From NCBI GenBank assembly GCA_018058425.1, contig JAGOZX010000019.1, positions 1 through 42,987 of the forward strand: 42,987 bases of DNA, given 5' to 3'. The stretch comes from Sebaldella sp. GTDB lineage: Bacteria > Fusobacteriota > Fusobacteriia > Fusobacteriales > Leptotrichiaceae. The notes beneath the pieces are model-generated. The model was not told the DNA's origin. It was given only the letters and a program-made list of their open reading frames with translations, and searched no databases. Positions 1-6,763 of the stretch are shown here, one piece after another (the first letter of the stretch is position 1; every line of letters starts with the position of its first letter). The position numbers and the translations under genes are program-made.

Positions 1-202
1 CTACACAGCTGTCTTCTCCCCCTGTATATCTAGATATTATTTCTCCTGCTTTCTCCATCAGATCTTCTATCACCACAAAGTTCTGACTTCCCTCCTTAAA
101 GCTTTCTGCACACTCTTCTGATAATACTGATACTCCTAATATGGTCATTCGGCCACTTGCATTTATTACTTTTTGTAGTCCTAATTTTTCATATATGTTC
201 AA
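1..202 (-). CDS. DgaE/SelA-like PLP-dependent ammonia-lyase, N-terminal part
   Basis: The complementary strand encodes about 67 residues beginning with NIYEKLGLQKVINASGRMT, then GVSVLSE and IISRYTGGE. This matches the N-terminus of the SelA-like fold-type-I PLP family that includes D-glucosaminate-6-phosphate ammonia-lyase (DgaE). The start is a TTG at 202-200, with AGGAGG at 214-209 and a 6-base spacer; the nearby ATG at 196 is out of frame and stops at once. The gene runs off the left edge, so the PLP lysine is not visible. In known dga operons the enzyme works on a sugar acid phosphate imported by a mannose-type PTS. None of that is visible here, so the substrate is inferred from the family only. 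It is divergent from the Rep_3-like gene at 445. Confidence 0.7.
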   Translation of the reverse strand, partial: MNIYEKLGLQKVINASGRMTILGVSVLSEECAESFKEGSQNFVVIEDLMEKAGEIISRYTGGEDSCV

Positions 203-272
203 ATCCAGCCTCCTTATAAAAAATATTTTCAATTTAAAATTTTATTTTCACTATAAACTTACCACATTATCT

Positions 273-298
273 ACGAAAGTCAAATTTTCTAATTTCGT
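273..298. promoter_or_regulatory. Inverted repeat ACGAAA-N14-TTTCGT between divergent genes
   Basis: ACGAAA at 273-278 and TTTCGT at 293-298 form a perfect 6-base inverted repeat around 14 bases. A second, wider pair, AGTCAAA (278-284) and TTTGACT (318-324), lies on the same dyad region. CG dinucleotides are rare in this DNA, so the arms stand out. On the complementary strand the TTGACT inside this region is the best -35 candidate for the DgaE-like gene. It could be an operator for that gene or for the Rep-like gene. Confidence 0.4.
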
Positions 299-318
299 CG
301 TCATACAAGATTATAATT

Positions 319-347
319 TTGACTTTTTTTTATTAATATGCTAAAAA
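319..347 (+). promoter_or_regulatory. Likely promoter of the 445 Rep_3-like gene
   Basis: TTGACT at 319-324 and TAAAAA at 342-347 are separated by 17 bases, with TG just before the -10 (TGC-TAAAAA). The predicted start is near 354, giving a leader of about 90 bases that contains the 369-399 inverted repeat. The -10 is a weak match. Confidence 0.45.
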
Positions 348-368
348 TATAGATATCTTTTCTCTTAT

Positions 369-399
369 CAACGATTTTAAAATAACTTTATTTTCGTTG
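369..399 (+). promoter_or_regulatory. Inverted repeat CAACGA-N19-TCGTTG in the leader of the Rep_3-like gene
   Basis: CAACGA (369-374) and TCGTTG (394-399) are exact reverse complements around an AT-rich centre. A comparable AACGA...TCGTT pair lies upstream of the second Rep_3-like gene at 28703-28733. Known Rep_3 plasmid initiators often repress their own promoter by binding inverted repeats. Self-regulation is an inference here; an RNA hairpin is the alternative. Confidence 0.45.
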
Positions 400-444
400 T
401 ATAAGTCGTGAAATTTATACTTTCTAAATAAAAAGGAGAAAAAA

Positions 445-1689
445 ATGCAAGAAAAATCTAAAAAAAATGAGTTTTTTTTCCAAGAACAAGATATTTTTAT
501 AGACTTTCATAAAAAAATATACAAAAAAGATAAAATATTTTTGGAATTTTTAGTGAAAAAAATTGTCTCTGATAGTGAAAATATAATAACTATCACTATA
601 AAAAGTTTACTACAAATATTAGATTTTAAAACTAAGGATGAATTTGAGAAATTTCTCAATAAATTTCTTGAAAAAAGAATTATTTATAAATGTAAAAAAT
701 TAAATATTCTAAGTGATGAAGGGTCTATTTATCCTATTTCATCATATAAATTTTCTAATAATAATTATACATTTACCACTTCAAATGACTTTTTTGAAAT
801 TTTTCAAAAGAGTAATGATAAATTTAAATCATATCATTTTGATGTTTTATTACAGTTTAATAACCCTATAACAAAGCGTTTATTTTTGTTTTTGACTAAT
901 AACATTGGAATAAATAGTTTTTTTGAAGTATCATTATTAACACTAAAAAATTACTTAGAACTAAATGATTCATATTCTAGATTCTACGACTTTGAAAAAA
1001 ATGTATTAATTAGCTGTGTTAATGAAATAGAAAATTATACATCTCTGAAAGTGAAATATGAAAAAATAAAGTTACACCATTCTTCTAGTAGCAAAATTAT
1101 AGGCTTAAAATTTTATTTAACAGATGAAACTAAAAATGGATTTGAAGCTAATACTGACTTATTATTAAAAGATGTTCTTCCTCTTATAAAGAATATTCAT
1201 AAAATATGGAACTTTGTATTTTTAACGCTATCTACAAGAGGATTTAGCTATATGAAAAAGAACATTGACTATGCACGCCTTCACTATAAGGGGAATTTTG
1301 AAATATTTCTTATTGAATCAATAAAGTATAATTATTTTAATACAAGATTTTTTAAAACTATACTTCCTTTTGAAGAGAGATATAAATTGATTTTTGACCT
1401 AAAAAAGACTTTTACTAATTTACCTGAATTATATAATGAATTATTTGAAATAATAAGTAAAATGAATCTATTTTACTTGACTCAAATGGCTCCTATTTTT
1501 AAAGAAGCCTATAAGTTAATGGAATCAGGTTATATAAACCAAAAAGAACAACCACAGATAGCACCTTTTTATGAAGAATTATATAATTTGAAAAAAATTA
1601 ATGAGTTTAAATATGAAGATGAAAAATTTGCTATATTTATTGAATATAATGGAAAGTATGAGAGCTTTATTTATATTTTTGAAAAGTAG
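445..1689 (+). CDS. Rep_3-like (plasmid replication initiator-like) protein, chromosomal orphan
   Basis: The 414-residue product is rich in Lys, Phe and Ile. Residues about 50-85 (SLLQILDFKTKDEFEKFLNK) look like a first winged-helix module. Residues about 165-210 carry LKNYLELNDSYSRFYDFEKN and then a stretch resembling the second winged helix of the Rep_3 (RepE/RepA) plasmid initiators, whose signature is a Tyr-rich 'sYkrf.dFkr.vL' helix followed by 'EIn.yt.l.v.Y'. About 190 further residues form a C-terminal region that I do not recognise; it is shared with the paralogue at 28833. AAGGAG lies 7 bases before the ATG. No iterons, partition genes or resolvase are nearby, so this is not an obvious plasmid. 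Function is unknown; DNA binding is the safest prediction. Confidence 0.7.
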   Translation: MQEKSKKNEFFFQEQDIFIDFHKKIYKKDKIFLEFLVKKIVSDSENIITITIKSLLQILDFKTKDEFEKFLNKFLEKRIIYKCKKLNILSDEGSIYPISSYKFSNNNYTFTTSNDFFEIFQKSNDKFKSYHFDVLLQFNNPITKRLFLFLTNNIGINSFFEVSLLTLKNYLELNDSYSRFYDFEKNVLISCVNEIENYTSLKVKYEKIKLHHSSSSKIIGLKFYLTDETKNGFEANTDLLLKDVLPLIKNIHKIWNFVFLTLSTRGFSYMKKNIDYARLHYKGNFEIFLIESIKYNYFNTRFFKTILPFEERYKLIFDLKKTFTNLPELYNELFEIISKMNLFYLTQMAPIFKEAYKLMESGYINQKEQPQIAPFYEELYNLKKINEFKYEDEKFAIFIEYNGKYESFIYIFEK

Positions 1690-1695
1690 GGCAAT

Positions 1696-1735
1696 CTGTC
1701 ATCCTGAGAAGCGCAGCGACGTGAGGATCTATGCC
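1696..1735. repeat. GTCATCCTGAG...AGGATCT palindromic repeat, single copy
   Basis: This GC-rich island begins GTCATCCTGAG (1699-1709), has GCGCAGCG in the middle and ends GTGAGGATCT (1721-1730). ATCCT (1701-1705) pairs with AGGAT (1724-1728). It stands out sharply from its AT-rich surroundings. Its form resembles the GTCATCCTGAG-type palindromic intergenic elements seen dispersed in many bacterial genomes. Only one copy occurs in this window. Confidence 0.6.
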
Positions 1736-1760
1736 TTTTACTAAATAGAAGTCGACAACC

Positions 1761-1796
1761 AAAAAAGGATACCCATATTTCAAGTATCCTTTTATA
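1761..1796. terminator. Bidirectional terminator
   Basis: AAAAGGATAC (1763-1772) pairs with GTATCCTTTT (1784-1793). Read on the complementary strand it ends in six Ts, which suits the exporter pair at 1818-3018. On the + strand it can also stop the Rep-like transcript. Confidence 0.8.
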
Positions 1797-1817
1797 TTTA
1801 TTCTAAAAAGTAGATCC

Positions 1818-2183
1818 CTACCCAACTTTCCCTAATACTAAACTTACTATTAATATCAGAAAAACCACAGTAGTTATTTTTACATATAAGTAATCTTTTT
1901 CCACAGCAAAAACTATTATAGAAACCCCTACACGAAAAATAGGTGTTGCTATTAATACCATTACACCTGTCATTATTACTGCATAAGACTTTAAGCCCAT
2001 TAAACCTTTAATTATTTCCACTGGATGAGAAGGATAAGTAGATTCTGGATAACCACTATTTCCAGTTAACAAAAACATCAATAATCCAATAAAAATAACA
2101 GCTCCACTAATAATTACTCCTGCTCTAAGTGCCTTACTTATCATTATCTCTACATCATGCAGTTCTTTATCATCAGCTCTCAT
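1818..2183 (-). CDS. DUF1634 membrane protein, partner of TauE
   Basis: This is a small integral membrane protein of 121 residues with about three hydrophobic spans (IISGAVIFIGLLMFLL, YAVIMTGVMVLIATPIF, VVFLILIVSLVL). Sequence and position match the DUF1634 family, which is habitually encoded beside TauE/SafE exporters. The preferred start is ATG at 2183, with GGAGG at 2193-2189 and a 5-base spacer. A longer frame from a TTG at 2195 would put the start inside that ribosome site. It begins one base after the TauE stop, so the two are probably translationally coupled. It presumably assists the transporter, but no mechanism is established. Confidence 0.75.
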   Translation of the reverse strand: MRADDKELHDVEIMISKALRAGVIISGAVIFIGLLMFLLTGNSGYPESTYPSHPVEIIKGLMGLKSYAVIMTGVMVLIATPIFRVGVSIIVFAVEKDYLYVKITTVVFLILIVSLVLGKVG

Positions 2184-2184
2184 A

Positions 2185-3018
2185 CTAACCTCCAATTCCT
2201 CTCATAAGCATCTGTATTGATACATAAAATAACACTGGAATAAATATCATTCTAATAGTCTTATTTTTTAAATGCTGCATTATCTTTGCACCAATTGTTG
2301 CTCCTACTAATACTCCTAATGCAACTGGCCCTGCTATATCTGGTCTTATATCTCCTCTTAAAAGATACACTCCTGCACTTGCCGCTGCTGTAACTCCTAT
2401 CATAAAGTTACTTGTACTACTAGATACCTTCATTGGAAGCTTCATAAATACATCCATTGCCATAACTTTAAATGAACCACTTCCTATCCCTAATAGTCCT
2501 GACATTATTCCTGCGAAATACATTATTCCAAAGCCGCTTTTTACTCCGCTGACATTATATTTAACATCCTCTTTTAAAGACTTATCATAATATTCACCAT
2601 GTAAATTCAGTTTATCTGCTAATGGATCTTGAACTACATTATTTGGTAGTTCTGTATTTGATTTTTTTAACATCATAAAAGTCGAATATAACATTAATAA
2701 ACTAAAAATAACAAATAAATATTTTGAGTTTAGCAAACCACCTATAAAGGCTCCAGTTATAGCCCCCACTGTTGTTGCAATTTCCAAAAACATTCCTATT
2801 CTAATATTAGTTACTTTATCCTTTATGTAAGCAATAGCCGCTCCACTAGATGTTGCAATTACCGCTACTATGCTGGCCCCTATTGCATGCTCTATATCAA
2901 CTTTATATACTAATGTTAATACTGGAATTATTATTATTCCTCCACCTAATCCCAATATAGATCCAAGTATCCCAGCTGTTATGGATACTAAAAATATTTG
3001 TAAACTAAACATCACCAA
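2185..3018 (-). CDS. TauE/SafE family anion exporter
   Basis: The 277-residue membrane protein opens with GILGSILGLGGGIIIIPVL, the Gly-rich signature of the TauE/SafE family. A second copy of the half-repeat (MSGLLGIGSGSFKVMAMDVF) starts near residue 170, as expected for its internal duplication. Family members export sulfite, sulfoacetate or other organosulfur and small organic anions, or take some up; the substrate cannot be told here. The start is uncertain: TTG (3018), GTG (3015) and ATG (3012) are consecutive in frame, and GGAG at 3031-3028 fits TTG or GTG best. It is the first gene of a two-gene operon with the DUF1634 protein and ends at the terminator at 1761-1796. Confidence 0.85.
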   Translation of the reverse strand: MVMFSLQIFLVSITAGILGSILGLGGGIIIIPVLTLVYKVDIEHAIGASIVAVIATSSGAAIAYIKDKVTNIRIGMFLEIATTVGAITGAFIGGLLNSKYLFVIFSLLMLYSTFMMLKKSNTELPNNVVQDPLADKLNLHGEYYDKSLKEDVKYNVSGVKSGFGIMYFAGIMSGLLGIGSGSFKVMAMDVFMKLPMKVSSSTSNFMIGVTAAASAGVYLLRGDIRPDIAGPVALGVLVGATIGAKIMQHLKNKTIRMIFIPVLFYVSIQMLMRGIGG

Positions 3019-3054
3019 TATTCTTCTCTCCTCTTCTCAAATGATTTTTAGGTA

Positions 3055-3063
3055 ATTATAACA
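3055..3063 (-). promoter_or_regulatory. Extended -10 for the TauE operon
   Basis: On the complementary strand TG-T-TATAAT forms an extended -10 (TATAAT at 3060-3055). No convincing -35 is seen. The rest of the 3019-3347 gap belongs to the promoter and operator of the divergent PTS operon, plus AT-rich filler. Confidence 0.5.
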
Positions 3064-3224
3064 TAATTGTATTAAAACTAACATACAAAGTTACACATCT
3101 AAGCATTAATTTTTTAAATTATTTAAAAATATTTTTTGTAACTAATTTAAGTTCTATAAGCTTTAACAGAGTTTCTCTCTTCATATATAAAAAATATAAA
3201 ATAATTTTTTTATATATCGTGTTA

Positions 3225-3252
3225 TTGACTTTCAAAAAAAACATGGTATACT
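3225..3252 (+). promoter_or_regulatory. Promoter of the PTS-GH4-NagB operon
   Basis: TTGACT (3225-3230), a 16-base spacer and TATACT (3247-3252) make a good vegetative promoter. The start would lie near 3259, inside the palindrome at 3256-3279. Confidence 0.75.
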
Positions 3253-3255
3253 CTT

Positions 3256-3279
3256 ATCAACTGGAGTATACCAGTTGAT
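3256..3279. promoter_or_regulatory. GntR/NagR-type operator
   Basis: ATCAACTGG (3256-3264) and CCAGTTGAT (3271-3279) are perfect 9-base arms around AGTATA. The core ACTGG-N6-CCAGT has the form bound by HutC-type GntR regulators such as NagR and DasR. A second dyad, TGGTATACTC (3244-3253) with GAGTATACCA (3264-3273), overlaps the -10. The GntR/UTRA protein at 6763-7497 is the obvious ligand-responsive repressor; that pairing is inferred. Confidence 0.75.
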
Positions 3280-3347
3280 ATTTAAAAGTTTAATTTCATG
3301 AGGTGACACTTTTAAACATTTTTAAAAACTTAGGAGGAAAATAAAAA

Positions 3348-4601
3348 ATGATCAAATTTATAGAAAATAAACTTATTCCAATTCTTATTAAAATTGGAGA
3401 AAATAAAATTTTAGTTGCTATAAGAAATGGAATAACTTTGACACTCCCATTTACAATTACAGGAAGTATATTTCTAATCTTAGCAAATCTACCTATACCA
3501 GGATGGTCGGAATTTTTAGGGCCATTTGCTGATAAATTAAGTGCCCCAGTTTCTGTTACATTTGGAGCAATTGGAATAATATCAGCTATTGGTATTAGTT
3601 ATAACTTGGCTAAACAGTACAAGCTAGATGCTATTTCTTGCTCAACTGTTACATTAGTAGTATTCTTATTAGCTCAATTAGACTCTACATATAAACTAAA
3701 TGTGGATAATTTAGGAGCTGCAGGTCTATTTTCAGCAATAATATTATCAATAATGACTGTTCACATAATACATTTTTTTATTTCTAGAAATATAGTTATT
3801 AAACTTCCAGACGGAGTACCGCCAGCAGTTGCTCAATCTTTTGCAAGCTTGGTTCCAGGTGCAGTCTCTATAACTTTAATTTGGTTCATAAGAATTATTT
3901 TAAACTTTGATATTAACTCTTTCTTTACATGGCTTCTAAGTCCTTTAGTTATGGGATTGGGAACTCTGCCAGGAATGTTAGTATTAATCTTTTTAATTTC
4001 AATATTATGGTGTTGTGGGATACATGGTGATAATGTTTTATCAGGTATAACAAGTCCAATATTCCTAAAATATATTGCTGAAAATACACAGGCTTACTTA
4101 CATCACCAACCAATACCACATATCACAGCTGATGGTTTCTACATTGTCTTCATGTGTATTGGAGGAACAGGTGCCACACTTGGGTTGGTTCTTTCTATGC
4201 TGAAATCTAAGAGTAAACTCTATAAGTCTGTTGGTGAGCTTTCGCTGCCATCTGCTATATTTTGTATAAATGAACCAGTAATCTTTGGATTTCCAGTAGT
4301 ATTTAATCCTATTATGATGATTCCATTTACTCTTACTCCAATGATTTTGTGTACCATGACATACGGACTAATGTACTTTAATATAATTGGACGTCCAGTA
4401 TTACAAATACCTTGGACAATGCCACCTATATTTGCAGCCTATTTTGTAACTGGAGGAAACATACCTGCTGTTATTTGGTCAATTTGTACCATTGTAATAT
4501 CAGTAGCTGTCTTCTTACCATTCTTCAAAATGGCAGAAAAGAAACAATTAGAAAAGGAAAACTCTGAAAGAGAAGAAGAATTAACACTTACTACAAACTA
4601 A
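3348..4601 (+). CDS. PTS EIIC, lactose/cellobiose/chitobiose family
   Basis: The 417-residue polytopic membrane protein belongs to the CelB/ChbC/LacE EIIC family: N-terminal ENKILVAIRNGITLTLPFTI, a central VPPAVAQSFASLVPG and a WCCGIHGDNVLSGI loop, where relatives have the sugar-site W-G-IHG motif. It should form the sugar channel and phosphorylation platform for a beta-linked disaccharide. Neither the matching EIIB nor EIIA is encoded beside it, so these must be supplied from elsewhere. AGGAGG stands 10 bases before the ATG. It is the first gene of the operon with GH4 (4635) and NagB-like (5992) genes. The partners suggest an amino-sugar disaccharide such as chitobiose, but cellobiose cannot be excluded. 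Confidence 0.9.
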   Translation: MIKFIENKLIPILIKIGENKILVAIRNGITLTLPFTITGSIFLILANLPIPGWSEFLGPFADKLSAPVSVTFGAIGIISAIGISYNLAKQYKLDAISCSTVTLVVFLLAQLDSTYKLNVDNLGAAGLFSAIILSIMTVHIIHFFISRNIVIKLPDGVPPAVAQSFASLVPGAVSITLIWFIRIILNFDINSFFTWLLSPLVMGLGTLPGMLVLIFLISILWCCGIHGDNVLSGITSPIFLKYIAENTQAYLHHQPIPHITADGFYIVFMCIGGTGATLGLVLSMLKSKSKLYKSVGELSLPSAIFCINEPVIFGFPVVFNPIMMIPFTLTPMILCTMTYGLMYFNIIGRPVLQIPWTMPPIFAAYFVTGGNIPAVIWSICTIVISVAVFLPFFKMAEKKQLEKENSEREEELTLTTN

Positions 4602-4634
4602 AAAAATTAACACATAATATGAAGAGGTGAAAAC

Positions 4635-5945
4635 GTGAAAAAATTAAAAATTGTAACTATTGGTGGTGGATCAAGCTACACACCAGAACTAATTGACGGA
4701 TTTATAAAAAGATATGATGAATTACCTGTTACAGATTACTACCTTGTTGATATAGAAAAAGGGAAAGAGAAATTGGAAATCGTAGGAAATTTAGCTAGAA
4801 GAATGGTTGAAAAAGCTGGTCTTCCTATGAAGATACATCTTACTACAGATAGAGAAGAAGCATTAAAAGATGCAGATTTTGTAACAACACAGTTAAGAGT
4901 AGGACTTTTAGACGCTAGAATAAATGATGAAAAAATCCCTTTAAAGTATGGTGTTCTTGGTCAAGAAACAACTGGACCTGGTGGATTCATGAAAGCCCAA
5001 CGAACTATCCCTGTATTACTTGATATTTGCAAGGATATGGAACGATTATGCCCTGATGCATGGTTAATTAACTTTACAAACCCAGCTGGAATAGTTACTG
5101 AAGCAATTGAAAAACATTCAAATACTAAAACAATTGGAATTTGCAGTGGAGCTAATAATATGCTTATGGATATTGCCAAAGCCTATGGTGCAGAAAAAGC
5201 CGATATTTATGCCAGAATTATAGGATTAAATCATTTAATTTTCGCAGATAAAATATATCTAAAAGGTAATGATGTTACTGAGGACTTTATTGAAAAATTG
5301 ACTTTAGGTGAGGGAAGTAACAGCTTAAAAAATATTCCTGATATTGGTTTTTCTAAAAAATTCACTCAAGCCCTACATATGTATCCTATTTCATATTTAA
5401 AATACTTCTTTTTAGATAAAGAAATGGTTGATATAGCTAAGAGTGACCAAGCTTCAAAAGGAACAAGAGGAGAACAGACTAAAGAAATTGAAAAAAACTT
5501 ATTTGAAATTTATAAAGATGTAAATTTAGCTGTAAAACCTAAAGAACTAGAAAGTAGAGGTGGAGCTTATTACTCTGATACAGCATGCTCTATTATAAGC
5601 TCGATTTATAATGATAAAAAAGAAATACATGTGGTTAATACTGTAAATAACGGTGCAGTTTCAGACCTTCCTGAAAATGTAGTTATAGAAACTAACTCTG
5701 TAATTGATAAATCAGGAGCTCACCCAATAGTTTATGGAAAACTTCCAATTAAAATAAGAGGACTTATACAAAGTGTAAAGGCTTATGAAGAGTTAGCTGT
5801 AGAGGCTGCAGTAACAGGTGATTATAACACTGCACTTTTAGCTTTAACTATACACCCATTAGTTCCATCTGCTAATATTGCAGAATTAATACTTAACGAA
5901 CTTTTAGAAGCTAACAAAGAATACTTACCTCAATATAATAAGTAA
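4635..5945 (+). CDS. GH4 6-phospho-beta-glucosidase (CelF/LicH/ChbF type)
   Basis: The 436-residue enzyme is a glycoside hydrolase family 4 member, a cytoplasmic NAD- and metal-dependent enzyme that opens phosphorylated disaccharides made by the PTS. Visible motifs are the NAD-binding GGGSSYTPE (residues 10-18), QLRVG (86-90), GQETTGPGG (109-117), NFTNPAG (146-152), Cys170 and Asn199-His200. Cys and His are the usual metal ligands. The residues after Cys170 are SGANNM instead of the commoner CN-x-P, a small oddity. The start is GTG at 4635, 4 bases after AGAGGTGA. Its place between the CelB-like EIIC and the NagB-like enzyme favours chitobiose-6-phosphate or another aminosugar substrate; the true specificity is unproved. 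Confidence 0.9.
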   Translation: MKKLKIVTIGGGSSYTPELIDGFIKRYDELPVTDYYLVDIEKGKEKLEIVGNLARRMVEKAGLPMKIHLTTDREEALKDADFVTTQLRVGLLDARINDEKIPLKYGVLGQETTGPGGFMKAQRTIPVLLDICKDMERLCPDAWLINFTNPAGIVTEAIEKHSNTKTIGICSGANNMLMDIAKAYGAEKADIYARIIGLNHLIFADKIYLKGNDVTEDFIEKLTLGEGSNSLKNIPDIGFSKKFTQALHMYPISYLKYFFLDKEMVDIAKSDQASKGTRGEQTKEIEKNLFEIYKDVNLAVKPKELESRGGAYYSDTACSIISSIYNDKKEIHVVNTVNNGAVSDLPENVVIETNSVIDKSGAHPIVYGKLPIKIRGLIQSVKAYEELAVEAAVTGDYNTALLALTIHPLVPSANIAELILNELLEANKEYLPQYNK

Positions 5946-5991
5946 TTAATAGCAACCTCAATACTTATAACACATAATAAAGGAGAAAAAA

Positions 5992-6714
5992 ATGAATCTT
6001 ATAATCAAAAATAACTATGATGAAATATCAAATGAAGTGAGTAACTTAGTAATAGACCTTGTAAATAAAAAACCTGATAGTCTAATCTGTATTGCTGGTG
6101 GCGAAACTCCTTTTGGACTTTTCAAAAGTTTAGTTGAAGCATCTAAAAATGGAAAGGTTGATTTAAGTAAATGTAAATTTGTAGGTTTAGATGAATGGGT
6201 AGGTTTAGGAAGAGAAACAAAGGGAAGTTGTCAAGAAACTCTTTATAATAACTTCTTTGATCTGATACCTCTTTCTGATGATCAAATATGCTTTTTTAAC
6301 GGATTAGCAGAAGATTTAGACAAAGAATGTAAAAGAGTTGATAGTTTCATTTCAGATAATAATAGTATAGATATAATGGTTCTTGGTATAGGTATGAATG
6401 GACACATTGGTTTTAATGAGCCTAATGTTCCACTAGACACTTATTGTCATGTAGTAGACCTAGATCCTATCACAAAAGATGTATCTGTAAAATACTTTGA
6501 TGAAGCTGTTAATGTAAGTAAAGGTATTTCTTTAGGAATGAAAACTATAAATGAAGCTGATACAATTATCTTAATGGCAAATGGAAAAAGAAAAGCTGAG
6601 ATTGTAAAAGAAACTATAAACGGAGAAAAAACTCCTGCGGTTCCATCTAGCTTACTTCAAGATTTTCCAAAATTATATTTTTTCTTAGATAAGGAAGCTG
6701 CCTCTTTACTATAG
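5992..6714 (+). CDS. Glucosamine/galactosamine-6-phosphate isomerase-deaminase family protein
   Basis: The 240-residue protein belongs to the NagB/6-phosphogluconolactonase fold family. It shows ICIAGGETPFGLFKSL (the phosphate-binding turn), GLDEWVGL (Asp67-Glu68) and GIGMNGHIGFNEP, with His138 and Glu143. In E. coli NagB the last motif is NDGH; here the Asp is Asn136, as I recall for the AgaI-like branch. It should convert hexosamine-6-phosphate to fructose-6-phosphate plus ammonia, linking the GH4 product to glycolysis. AAGGAG lies just before the ATG. It is last in the operon and ends at the strong hairpin at 6725-6763. No NagA or ChbG deacetylase is seen nearby. Confidence 0.85.
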   Translation: MNLIIKNNYDEISNEVSNLVIDLVNKKPDSLICIAGGETPFGLFKSLVEASKNGKVDLSKCKFVGLDEWVGLGRETKGSCQETLYNNFFDLIPLSDDQICFFNGLAEDLDKECKRVDSFISDNNSIDIMVLGIGMNGHIGFNEPNVPLDTYCHVVDLDPITKDVSVKYFDEAVNVSKGISLGMKTINEADTIILMANGKRKAEIVKETINGEKTPAVPSSLLQDFPKLYFFLDKEAASLL

Positions 6715-6724
6715 ATTTTAAAAT

Positions 6725-6763
6725 AAAATTCCCTTTACCATAGTAGCAGGTAAAGGGAATTTT
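6725..6763. terminator. Strong bidirectional terminator
   Basis: AAAATTCCCTTTACC (6725-6739) pairs perfectly with the arm at 6749-6763. T runs follow on both strands. It separates the convergent NagB-like and GntR genes and abuts the GntR stop codon. Confidence 0.9.

Noticed and set aside
445..1689. A plasmid or plasmid origin at the Rep-like genes
   Set aside because: There are no tandem iterons, DnaA-box arrays, partition genes or relaxase nearby, and the neighbours are ordinary chromosomal genes.
2184..2195. TTG start at 2195 for the DUF1634 protein
   Set aside because: It lies in the GGAGG ribosome site; the ATG at 2183 is better placed.
3294..3305. Tiny frame ATG-AGG-TGA in the PTS leader as a leader peptide
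   Set aside because: Two codons with no ribosome site; more likely chance.
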